Source of the DNA: Hirundichthys speculiger
Lineage: Eukaryota > Chordata > Actinopteri > Beloniformes > Exocoetidae
Assembly: GCA_018398805.1 (NCBI GenBank)
Contig: JAGFBZ010002039.1
Span: 186,001-250,000, forward strand
Direction: 5' to 3'
DNA: 64,000 nt
How positions within the stretch are numbered: position 1 is the stretch's first letter; each line of letters starts with the position of its first letter. Positions 10,693-23,670 of the stretch are shown piece after piece. The notes beneath the pieces were generated by a model that was not told the origin of the DNA, made no database searches, and worked only from the letters and a program-made list of their open reading frames with translations. The translations under genes and the position numbers were made by a program.

Positions 10693-13600
10693 ACCACAGA
10701 CATTCGGTAACACGGGTGTGGGCCACATTTATTCAGCGTTGGGCACTCTTTTTGCATCACACCACTCAAACCCTCCACATAAAGCAAAGATTCAAATATT
10801 AATTGTTCTTTACCAACACTCATTGAAAAGTATTCGGTCCAGCCCTATGCAATATGCCACTATCTATCCATGAAACAAATTATGAACAAATAAAATATAA
10901 AACAGGGCATTAGTTGTCTACATGCCGGTGGGGGCCACCCTGTGCGTGGGCCCAGGTGCGCCCCTGCTGGGGGGCTGGGTACCTGGTGTGGCCGCGAGGG
11001 GGGTGGGGTGGGGGGTGGTTGGCCTGCTGTGGGCTGGCGTGCGGTGGCTTGGGGGGGGGTGGTGGCTGTCTTGGCTCACCTGGGGGGGGGGGGGGGGGGG
11101 GTCGCGTCCTCGTCCTCCTGGTTTCCCTGTCTCACCCGTCTCCCCCTTCCCCTCTCTGTCGGCGGTTGGTGGGGGGCTGTCCTTGGGCTGCATGGGGTGA
11201 CAGCTACCGGGGCTACATTTTCTGTGGTGCTGCTGCTGTGGGCTGGAGCCTGGTGGGTGTGGGGGTTGTGGGGGTGGGCGAGCCTTGTCACGGTTTTGCC
11301 CTTCTGGGGCCCTGCCTGGCCCCCTTGTCAGTGGACGTATGCCTCTGGGGTGTTTGCCCCTTGACCTCTTGGATCAGGGGGCGGAGGTCCTCTTGGGCCA
11401 GTCTGGCCCTGGGTTGATGGGAGTTAGCTGGCGTTTTCTCACCCGCGGGAAGATTTGAGATGGATTAAGATAAGGAGAGTGGTGATGGTAATGGTGGTAA
11501 CAGTTTCCTTGGTACTTTGGTGACTTACATGTGAGTGTATATGGACACGGACACATTTATTGAAGTTTTAAGTTTGTTTGCTGTCACAACACAATCCACT
11601 AAACACCACCCCCCACACTTCACAACCCAGCACACACCACACCCTCACTGTCATGTCTCTTAAATTGTCTTGTCTTTAAATGTTTCACTACAGGTGTTTT
11701 TTTAGTCCCCTCTGACGAAATCAGGATTTAAGATGTTAATAAAAGATGTTAGAATTTACTGCCAGAGAGGACTGGTGAAGGACATATTCACCCTTCACAT
11801 TCCCACAAACAAAAAAAAAGTCTGCTATAAGATTAAATTGCATCTACATCCTAGATGGTTTGGCTAGATGATGGCCCTAACTATGAATGTAAATGCAGAC
11901 AAAACAAAGAAAAAAAAGTTGTCTACATGCAATTCAAAAAGACAAGAAAAAACATTTCTAATATAAAAACAGGACAAATTCTACATCAAGGTGTCCATTT
12001 TCTTCCAGATACAGAGCTCTAAAGCAACAAGTTCAAATCAGGGAGCTGCTGAGAGGTAGAAGCAAAGCCTTTCTTTAATTGCTCCTATACACTGTGCAAT
12101 TTCTGCAGTCATATAAGATTATAATTTGCATTTGCTTAATCTTGGGTACGACATCAAGAATGGTATACACAGACTATACACTGATGAGCTCTCGTGGGTT
12201 ACGGCTGATGCGGGCGGTTGTAAAAGTGCATCATCAGTATGAATGAATGGTCTCAGTCATGGTTATGGAGAAGAGGCCAACTTAGGATTCTTATTTTTCC
12301 TTGGTATGGCGCTAGGTCGTATGAATTAATACATCATTTCGAGTTGCATTTCAATTGGCTAGTACCGTAAGTAGACAGAAGATTTCTGACACTGTCAGAA
12401 AATCATATCAGGTAGTCTTTAGTTGCAAAACCAGTGTGACGGCCGTCGTCAAACCACTCACATTGTAGGACAGGGAGCAACTGGTTTGGATGGAAAAGAG
12501 CAGAAGACATCCCCATGATTCCCATGAGCCCAAAAGTGTGAAGTGTACAGGGAGCTTAATGTAAACACTTTTAAAAGTAAAGATTTCAAAAAATAATAAG
12601 TTTATTAGCTATTTAAGTATGCAACAAACACATATAACCAGTTTATGTGATGGATAATGAATATATGAATAATTAAAGCTCAATAGAAATTTCATCTGCA
12701 GGCTTTTGTTTGTTTTTTTTAGTGTACAGGCTGCTACTTCATATCCTTGTGGAAAGCTTTGTATATTTTTGATAAAATTAATTATTTAACAACCTAACCT
12801 AACGGATGTAACAGCGGATCAAAGTTGTTTCCTCTTTCTTCCAAGTTCTTTTTTTTTTACCTCTCAAATGTTCAGCTGAGCACTAATGCACTTTATTTCA
12901 AGTTGGGTACAAAAGGAGAAAAAAAAATGCCTGCCATTCTATCTGATGTAGCTTTATATCTTTAGAAATGCATCAGAAATTAAAATGTTGGATATCAAAG
13001 ATATGATGGAGAGAGGGGAAAAGGTCAATTCCATTTCTGTCCAGTAAGATGGACAACTCTAATTCTAATTTTTGAATTTCCAGTGATAGACTGTAACCTG
13101 CTGCAGATTTGTGGAAAACGTTTCTAGATGTTGAAGTTGTGAACACATTTGAATTTTCAATTAAAAAAAAAAAAAAAAAATTAAAAAGAAAAAAAAAAGT
13201 CATTTTAAAGGAGCCGTTTGTAAGATTATGGCCAAAACTGGTACTGCAGTCACTTTCAAATTACTGTTGAGCGGCGTGTACCCTCCCCCTCCTCCCCGAC
13301 CAGAGGTTGCCAGGTTGGCTGCAGAATGCAGCAGGAACGTAGGCTGCCATAGCAAGCGACGAGTCCTACACAGTAAGTTTATTTTCTGTTAATTATATTT
13401 AATGCTTTATGAAAGTTCTTTTCTTTCTTTGATCTTTCGTAACTAGAGGAAATATTTTCCCGTTGAGGCGTTTCGTAACCTGAAAGTTTCGTATGTAGAG
13501 GCGTTCGTAAGTAGAGGTACCACTGTTACCTTGTCCAAGTAAATTAGCGTTAGCCAAACATTTAGCTATGAATCTTACCTGCCCAGGAGAAAATCAGCAA

Positions 13601-16600
13601 CGTTGGCGTCTGTCTTCAAATTCTTCTCCGCTTTCAGCCGTCTCCATCTATCAAAAGCATCTCCTATACAAATCCTTGTTTTATTTCGGACCTTGTCACG
13701 ACGTAACTCGGATTCATAACGAGGTCTTTTAGGTTTTGGAAAGCTAGACATTTTTTCATCCAACACGTTCGTAGCGGCTGCTGCGATAATTAGAGCCGAG
13801 CTGGCAACCCGGATGCAGAAACACTACTGACTTCGTGATTGGGAGATGGGTGGAGGGTGGCGCTTCAGGCCAAAACAAAAAATGACAACATCAACATCAG
13901 TTGAGGGCTGCAACTCCTCTTTTTAAACGGGAATATCCTGGCTTGAGTGCTGTTGTCAGTGACATAAGTATTTGAAATGAACATGATTTTTAAATGTCTG
14001 TTGACATATCGGGGTCATTTTATGATTCGTTTTATTAGATCTCTTACATACGGCTCCTTTAAATTAAGATTTTAAAAAAATCACAAACAGGTCAGAAGTT
14101 TAAAAAAATGAAAAATTGGAACTGTTCTAGAAGAAGAACATCGATTGTACTTATAATACAGCTACCTAAGGCCAATCATTGAGACTGATCTATTGCATTA
14201 TTTCAGAACACTAAAAACATTTTCACTGAAAGGAATTAATCAGTGTCAAAAACATATGGACCCCTTAACTTTAATTACCTCATTCACGCAGCCTGTTTGT
14301 TCCAGCAACCTTTATCAACGTCGCTGTGCTCTGTGAAGTGCAGAGGCAAAATGGTATACAACTTCTTCCAAAGCTGTTACCCTTCCATTCCTTCTTGGAA
14401 AGTAATAACAGAGGTGTAACATGGGAGAAATGAGTGCTGTTTGAAATGGCAACAGGGACGGTGTAACAGGTGCGGCTACTAAAAGGAACAGCCACCTGCT
14501 GAAGGCAGGCTGGCATCTCCCTCCTGAAACCACAACACCAGCTGCAAAGGCAGAGGTGAGGCCTGCACAGCTGTGACCCACTAAAATAACCAAAGAGAAC
14601 GTTTCATTTTTGTTGCAGATTATGAATCATGGACCACCATGTTAAGGAAAGGGACTTTTTTCAGATTTTAGAAGGCCATAATGTTTTGTGAAAGCAGACA
14701 CTGGGGAGGCAATATTGTGCCTTTACTGGATCACTGCGAGTGCATATCTGGAGAGTGGAGGGATAATAAATGGGATCTCCAGTGCATCTCTACCCCGTGA
14801 TCTGTGTGAAAGTGGCTAATCAGAATCAAGCATTAATTCATAACATTGTATAATACAAAATGAAATGCTCTTATTCAACCACCATCAATCAACTGGATCT
14901 GAGCATACAATGTTTATAGATGGACAAATCCATTTCTCTTGAACTCTTTTTTTTTTTTAAGTTGAGGTGATTTGAGTGATGTCCTTTTAGGATATCAATG
15001 ATGCTAAGAATTGATATTAACAAGAGCAGTTTATTGTGAATGTATGAAAATACAAAAGTAAATTGTTACTTAAATACTTTACCAAAAACCTTCAAGAGTG
15101 AGAGTTTTGATGTGGGAAGACCTGTGAAAGTTGTTCAGATGACAAGAACACGATTAATAACCAAATAGTGACTAGTGATTAGTAAACATGATAACCAACC
15201 ATATTTCTGTTGGATATCCAAAACACAGCAGACCCTAATTTATTGGTTTTTGTTCTCGCCTTTGCATTATGTCATGGAAAAATCTGAACACAAGATTAGG
15301 GCCCTATTTAATCCGCGATGACGGAATCGCGGACGGAATCGCCGAATTGGAGATTAAAAACGGAAGTCTTTAAATGCGCAATATAACAGAACTGAACGGC
15401 AATTTGCATACAAGTTTGTTTTTTTCTCCTGGACTTAAAGGAACTTTTCTTTCGAGAAAATGTTCCAACATGGGTCACGAAAAGCTGGGACACTACACGC
15501 TTCTCTCCCCCCTCCTGCCCCTGCTTTCCTAATTAATAAAAAAAAAAAAAAAAAACACGTTGAAGCAGGCCATCTGAGAAAGTGGCGAAGAAGCAAAGGA
15601 ACTACTGACTTACTCCCAGGTACAGGACAGAGCAGTTTCTCCAAGATTATTATGTGTCTGGTGATTCAATGTTCTGCAAGTTTTTCCAGCACACGATTGA
15701 ATGGACATGAAAAGATACGTGCGAGAATCACTTGATGAGTGAAAAGCACAAACATAAAAAGGCGAGAATCCCTCACTGAGCTAAACACAAAGAGGCTGTA
15801 ATAGCTGGAACACCTAAAGAAAAAAACACACACTGACACTCACAACCAGTGTTCAGTGCTGTGGACTTCATAGCATCTACATAAGCTGTAGTAAATATAG
15901 TTTTTTCTGTTACCAGACACACAGTTTGTCATGACATACCTGAAAAATGTCAGGTACATCATGACAAACTGTGTCTGATAACAGAATAAATTAAACAAGC
16001 TAAAATGATTAGTTTACTGCTGTTGAAATTTCTTTCTTTTTTGCACTTTAAATGGATTTGACCTATTTGAGTTATTTTTTTCTTGAATTTTTTTCTTTGT
16101 CAAAAAAACTAATGTTTTATTGGACACAATATGTTTAAAAGTATAAAAACATTAAAGTTAACAGTTCTAATTGCATAAATTGTCTATATTTCATTATTTT
16201 ATATACTGTCTTGGGGTTAAATTTGCATAAAATGCTTAAAACGGAATTCTGAAAAACCGAAAAACACAGAAAATGAAAAAAATTAAAACAGAATTTGAGA
16301 AAAAATAAAACAGATTTCATAGGGCCCTACAAGATGCTTCAGATGTGGTGTTAGGTACAACAAAGAAACTCAGTGATGAAAGGGGTCAACACCCTTTATC
16401 ATGCACTGTTTTCCCAGAGAGGAGAGCAGCCACACGTTGGGGGAGGAGACCTCCTCTTACATCTACCGAAATGCATATAAATGAGTTCCTGTCCCATGTT
16501 TTAGAAAACTTTCTTATACCTGCTGAAATGTATATTGAATCAGTTCCTGCTTTATGCTCTGTCAGACTTGCTAATTCACATATCACAATGTGTAATAAAT

Positions 16601-19600
16601 ATTGTTTATCATTGTTTAGTCTTACTCTTTCATCTGGCAGACTTCCTAAAGTCACCTATAAAAGAGATATAAATGTGTGTTGCCACAGGCACAACCATCC
16701 AGCCTGCAGGCAGCATGATTGTGTCTCTCTGTTGCACTCAGCTAAAATAAACTTGGTTAAAGTTTGAGCTCTCTGCTGCTGCATTTTGTTAAGGATCTAT
16801 AATTTTAATTTGTGCAATTCATAAAATTGCCACAACAATTATTACCAAAATGTGCCCACCGCTGCACTGGTTTTGCTCTGCAATTAATTCCATGACATTG
16901 ATAAACTCATGTAAATGCTCTGGGTGCCGTAATAGAAGTTCTGCAACTGAAGATAAACAGTCAAGGAAACTTCAGCAAAGGAAAGGAGTGCAAGAAGATG
17001 ATGTCACAAATTCATGTCTAGCAAACCTTCTGCTGTGGAAAACAATGGGGTAGCAGTGATGGTAACAGAAAAATTGCTTGTCTCATCCAGTTGTATTTAT
17101 ACATACTAATTTAGATGATCACCATGATTGTGCTCAAACAAAGTGATTATCAGCTGATTATGTAATCAAAACAACCCTGCTTGTTGCAGGAATAATGTTG
17201 ATCTAGAGTAAACAGCCAAGCAATTCTATGAGATATGTAAATATAAAAAGAAAATAATAAAACACAAGAGACCAAATAGAAAATAACTCAGAAAACAGAA
17301 GCACTCACTACCGTGAGCTATAAACACAACAAGTCAAGATGATTTCCCATTACACTGCAAAACAGTTACTAGGCAGCATGGATCCTGGGGCAAGTATTTA
17401 TAAATATATATAAATATATTTTATTTCCCTATACTGCAGATAATATCAACTTAATATGCACAGCATCTCAAATATATTAATCAAAACAGTAAAACATCTA
17501 TTAATGTACAAGTTATGTAACCTAGAAACACAGCTTAAGAATACATTTTCATACTATCGCTTCGCAAAGGTGATGTGTTAAGCTACCTAATTAGCTCTCA
17601 AGTCAACAGAACAGACACGAACAAAATATGTTCAAAGAAATGAATGTGCACTGCAGAGATAATACTCGTATATTCCTCTATAATGAACTTTTGGTCAGAT
17701 CTTGTAGAACTGTCTTTTTGTATCCACTTTAGAAAAACTGCATTAGATGAACGGATGATTACATGAAAACCTGTGAGTACTGGCAGACAGACAAGTGGAG
17801 GAGACAGATAACTGCCAGCTGGAGATTAAACAAAGAACAAAAGAAAAAAAAAAAGAAATGGCAAAGGTAATGGAGCACAACATAGGTGTGTGTTCTGGTT
17901 GAGATGGGCGCGTCAGGAGAGACGATTTGAATAATTGAGCAAGCTTTTCTCTGAGAACTCAATCTCCATCTGAGCTCCTCTTGAAAGAACGTGACACCAA
18001 TCCTTTTCTCTAAAAGCTGATCTTTGCTTTTCTTTGCAGATATTGCTTACAAAGTCCTTTGTGAAAGCTAGTCTGGAGTCTCAGTGTCTGTTTGGGTGGC
18101 AGTGAGATGAGAAGATGCACAAGTACAGTGATCCCTTGCCAATTCGCGCTTTAAGTTACACGGTTTTAGTTATTCGCGGATTTTTCAGAAATATATAATA
18201 TAATTTTAAAAAAATCAAGAAAAAAATCACGGAAAGATCACAGGATGCTGGATGTCGGGGGGCTCCGGCTTCAGTTGGTGCATTTTGATTTTTGCGGGGG
18301 GGCGCCGGTCCCCATTAACCGTGAAAAATAAGGGATTACTGTAGTCATATCCAACTCAGATTAATTCTTTGCCAAGTAAATAATTAAACTAAGTAAGTAT
18401 AACTGAGAAACAAGCGGACTTCACTCTCTAAAGAAAAAAACCCACTAAAAATAAATTAGAAACAAAGCTAAAGGACCAGATTGCACTGAAAAAATGGAAG
18501 AAGAGAGTTTGTTCAGTTTTTTAAACCAACTTAAGTTACACTGTCGTGTTTTTATTGCACTTCTTCCGTAAACATGATTCAATCATGAAACATCACTGCA
18601 AATGCTCCTGTTGTGAAACTGACATGTTACAGTCATGATCACAATATGTGAAATAGTTGCACTTAGTGGTAAAGCGATACCTACTTTTTTTGAGAAAGGA
18701 AAATGCCCCTACTCCTGCTTTGACCGTTAAAACAGCTTAAACTGTCAAGAAGCCATTTTTTTTCATTGCTGCTCGGGAGTTTTTCTAAATGGTAAAACTT
18801 GTAAAAACTTTCTATCATTTCATTGTAATGTGAATATTTTGCTTTATTAACCAGAAATTGTAACTTATCGTTAAAGGGAAAGAGGCTACATCAAGTTCAA
18901 TGTTCGTTTTTATATCACTAGACGACAATATTTTAGGTTAATTAGGCACGCTCAATGCGTTTTCGGGCAAATGTGTAAAATAAAACTAACCAAATTTGTA
19001 TTTGTCAAACTAGTGTTAAACTAAAATGCAAGTTATTTTAACTCGGTACGTTTAGCTTTCCAGAGTGCCTCGTGTGTGCTTTTCTTTAGGACAGCTGTTC
19101 GCTTGTCAGGTAGGTCTTGTTTCTTCACCATAAGTTTAAGCATTATTAATTGGTTAATTGTATGTAGCCTACTGCTGTCAACTTTCTTTTTTTTCGGAGA
19201 AAGGTTTATTCGTAATATAGACGCGTTAGCATGTAGGCTTTGGTGACATTAGCATGGTGCCTAACGTTCACAGTAGATAATTTGTAGTTTCACCATACAC
19301 CCCTGCTGGCGATCAGTTTCTACTCTGCGTCAGTTTAACAAAAATTGTTATTAATGTGAGACAAAAATATACATTAGGTATCTGTCAAGTAGTAGCGCAT
19401 GCTGTTGATTTTTTTTTTTTTTTTTGAATGGAGGACAAATGTAGCTAATATGACTAAATCAGAGCTCAAAATTGGGAACATTTTTAGTCACACATGCGCC
19501 AATGACGACCTCAAGTTGGGAGTTGGAAGAAGTCACATTTACTGTATCAGTGAGGGGAGGAAGTGTACGATGCTGTCAGCGCAAATGAGGCATCGTTAAA

Positions 19601-22600
19601 CCAAAGCTTTCATTCTGATAAACAAGTGAACGAGTAGGCCACATGCACATTTGATGCACGGGAAGCGACAGGCTTGAAGTTTATTCATAAATGCATAAAT
19701 AAATCATTGAACCATAACCATTTGTAAAGAATGTTTTCTGAACAACTCCAAACTTGAATACAACAAACCTTATACAGAAAAATATGGAAACTACACGGTT
19801 TTTGTGTATTGAAATAATAAAAAAAGAGAAAATAACAATATTTATATAATTTCATGCAAAAATCCTAAAACTATTGGCTGTGGCCCCCTCAACTTCATAT
19901 TTTCTGCACACCCTTTGGAAGATCATTAGTATGTTGCTAATGGTATATTGTATACATTTAACTTAAAAAGAAACTTCAACAATAAGACTTGAATGGAATA
20001 TTATAATAATGTTGCCATTAGGTATATAGATGTAGCATTTAAAAAGATTTTAGATGTACAGTAATTGTTTTACCATGTTGCCTGTGTAAATTCTTTACAT
20101 TGCAATGTATTCTGGGTAGTCAATTAACTGACACAGCTGAGGTCTCTGCACTCTACAGTCGGACAAACATCACTTTTATTTAGCCTTTTCAGTTTGAACT
20201 TCAGTGCAGCAGTAGAGGTGAAAACAACACTGAAGGCATTCCTATAAAATACACACAATACAAAAAGGAAAAACCCCACATTAAATTTACAAAGACAGCT
20301 AAATTATAATAAAAAAAAATGAACACAACAACCATGAGGCAGAAGCGTGGTTTGGTGTTTAGCACTGTTGCCTCACTGGCTCAAATCTTGGCTGGGCCCA
20401 TTCTGGCGTTGATTTTCCACAGAGTACTCCAGTTTCCTCCAGCAGACTAAATACATGCTTGCTAGGTTAATGGGTGAGTGTGAGTACTGCTGCGCCAATG
20501 AAAACGTGATTTACCAGTGCTACTTCAGCCACACTTTTAAAGACTGGGAACATTTCTCCTGGGATCAATGGAGTTCAAATTTAAGATGATAATTCTCCAT
20601 ATCTCTAAGCATTCCCATCACCAGGAGCCAGGATCCCTCTGCTCCCTCCTGGGTCTTATACTTATCACAAACTCTGTGGCTTCCATTAGTAGGCCTCTTA
20701 CACACTGTGGGCATCGATAAAGCAAAATGATCTATGGTGTCAAGAGTCACAGATGATGACCATGTGAACTAAACCATTAAATGATTAATGCCTCACACTC
20801 AGCCCAACTAGACAGAGAGTCTACATCCGTCAAAATCATAGCTTTCAAATTTTTTGTCATTTTAAAAATAAATAAATTACAGGCCAATGATTGAAAATTT
20901 AGTTTAGCAAACCACATGGCTGAAGTTATTTCTTTTTCACACAATTGTGCCTTAGTCGTGCTGTTTTTGAATGTATGATTCCAGGTTTGAATGGCTTCGA
21001 ACAGCTTTAAGTTTAACAACCAGAATGTCATAGTGATAAAAAGATCTGGATGGAAAGTGCTGAAACTCAGACCAGTTATTCTTGGAGACAAATGACAAGA
21101 CAGACTGTTATTTGTGAATTAACACAAAGTCAGTGCATGTCAATTCAATTCTATTTTATTTGTATAGCATTTATTACAATACAAATCGTCTCTAGGTGCT
21201 TTTCAGAGGTCCCAGAGCATGACCCCCGAGCAAATATTATTAACTCTAAGTAACATAATTACATCTTAAATAAAGAAACAATGGCAAGAATAATTCCCCT
21301 TTAAGATGGAAGAAACCCTGAGCAGGCCCTGGATCATTTCCCCCGAAAATATATTGATTTTTTTTGTTTGTTTGTTTGTTTGTTTGTTTATTCTAATGTC
21401 AGCAGTTGAACACACTGAAATTGTTTAAATTAGTTTTTACTTCTGAGGAGAACTTCCCTGAATCATGTATATAATGTAAACAGTACTCTGTTTTACAGAA
21501 TACAGAATCCAGGTGGGAGAAAATAGGCATTCAGTTATTTTTTTATTTTTTTATTTTAAACAACAAGCAGCACCTGTGAGTTCATTTACTTGACAAGATG
21601 AAGAAGTATCAGTAGAGGATGGAACTGTAAACATTTAGGTAGCTTTATTTCCTCCTTTTGTTATTGTGGGAAAAGCCATGAAGACTCACATCAGACCCCT
21701 GCTGCTATGCAAATGATAACTTTGAGCAAAAGTGGCATTGATGTTTTCTTCACCGCTGACTAGCACAAGCTGCAGCAATACTGAAAAATTAACCATGAAG
21801 TGGTATGTCTGCTTCCACGAATAAATATGAATATATACAGGTACATGTGTAATCAAGACTGTTCTGATAAGTCTTGCTGGTGGGACTTTCATTGTTCCTG
21901 ATGCTCTTATTCATTTTAATGCACTAGTTGTAGGACAACAGGAAACTCAATGTATGACAACGGGAATCTCTAAGTGGGCCTTTCCAGAACAGGAAAGCCA
22001 GATTAGACTTTGCCAGAAATGTACTGGAAAACCAAAGATTTTTTGTGATTCACAAATGGAAAGCTGCCATGTGTTTGCCTCAGTCTAGGAGTTATGTGTA
22101 GTGTATATACACTAGGGATGTAACGATATGGAAAATTTGATCTCTCAATTATAGTGACCAAATTATCACGGTTTACGATGTTATCGCGGTATTCTTAATT
22201 GCTGTACAAATGTCCAAAAAAACACAGACATTAAAATAATTTCACATAATTCATAATTTCATTTCATTTATCAAATTGAAACTTTCACATTAAAAGGGCA
22301 AACAACTGGCACAGAGAGATATTATTTTTAATGAACAAAATAAATTACAGGAACAAAGCTTAATTGTTTGGTGCAGGTTTAAATAAACACTTAAACAACC
22401 ATAGTAGGTCAAAATATGCATTTGAAGTGTTACTGCCTTTCACAGCTACTTTTTTCTTGCATGCTCTGCAGACAGATTAATTGTCCTCCACCAGTTGTCC
22501 TTCTGCATTCTTAAAAAAAATAAAATAAAAATGCCCAGACCTCAGATTTTGATTTAGTGGGTTGGTAAATGTCCTGCTTGCTATCACCGCTTTCCGCCAT

Positions 22601-23639
22601 GCTTACATTACAATGCCGATGTTACAAGCTACATATTCACACAAGACACAGTCGTGAGTCACTCGCGAGACTTGAATGAGGCTGATATTACATATCCCGG
22701 TAATCAACCATGACAATGAGATGAAGTCCAACATATACAGTAATGATTATCGCGTAAAAGTTCACTGTGCTTTACCGTAATACCGGTAACCGTTCCATCC
22801 CTAATAAACACATTATTTTTGCCACATAAGTGAAGGTATCAAGAAGGTATTACATTTATATTGCATTGGGCTGAGGTAACATGAGACGTTGTGTACGGCA
22901 GGAAGGGAGGAGCAGGAAGTGGCCAGTAAAAGAACCTTCAGAGACTTATGTAAATCTACACCAGCGTGTTTGTGTTGTGTACTCGACAGGTTGCCCACTT
23001 AGCTTGGAATACTGCTGAGCGAGCAGCGTGCACTTCAGAATTAATGAAGGTTCTGTGGCAATGCAGAAATACAAAAAAAGCTCAAAGCACCATTCAAACA
23101 AACTATTTTAGGACACATGTAGAGCAACAGAAAAACTGCAAACACCTCCAGTTTTGCTCTCCATCACATAAGAATTCCCTCAATAGACAAATCCTGTAGA
23201 ATTCCATTAGATTTTGGTGGTATTTTTTTATTCTATACTTGTGATTTTAAAGTTTTAATTGTATTATTTATGTGATGATAAATGGTCAAATAAAGGTGGT
23301 AGAAAATACTAACACAAAAACATATCGGCAATATCTCACATGCAGAGAATCAAGGTATATAGCAACTACTGAAACTGACTTTTCTCTTAATCACATAACA
23401 AAGCAGTTATGTAAGTAACAGGGTAAGGTCTCTTTATCTTACCAGGAGACACTGCCAGCTGGAAATGATGCAGCTTATTCTCATCAGGGAAACTGGCTTT
23501 GCATGTATCTGCACACACAATGGTGGAGGGAACAGAGAGTGAAAGTTATCAGTTTTTAGGGTCAAAGGTTTGAGACAGAGGCATTTGTTTAAGGCTATAC
23601 AATGGCATCTTATTACATGCCTAAGTGGATTTTCAGGGA

Positions 23640-23670
<31 letters not shown>

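Larger units (their letters stand above)
8324..23442 (-). other. ube2f: UBE2F intron between coding exons 3 and 4 (15.1 kb)
   Basis: Bounded by matching GT and AG sites on the minus strand. From left to right it holds a TG microsatellite, a G-rich dispersed repeat, a TTAA-flanked element, a hAT with a long hairpin, a possible solo LTR, a pogo-like MITE, a SINE-like unit, a LINE-related fragment and a hAT with its duplicated flank. I see nothing definite in 8330-10640, 11750-13200, 14070-15280, 16840-18120 or 18350-20340. Confidence 0.85.

Noticed and set aside
10511..10873. ORFs across the TG microsatellite on both strands
   Set aside because: Cys-Val and Thr-His runs come from the dinucleotide repeat; no splice or domain support.
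10914..11417. 167-codon Gly/Trp-rich ORF and overlapping ORFs in the G-rich island
   Set aside because: Several frames are open on both strands because stop codons are rare in G-rich DNA; the sequence is a dispersed repeat.
16345..16767. 140-codon ORF
   Set aside because: Falls on a possible LTR and shows no domain.
20345..20480. A functional tRNA gene
   Set aside because: A- and B-box-like motifs are present but the cloverleaf cannot be completed and the unit is repeated in pieces elsewhere; it is SINE-like.
22966..23199. 77-codon ORF conserved in both duplicated segments
   Set aside because: The whole 485 bp is conserved equally, coding or not, so the ORF is not evidence of a gene.
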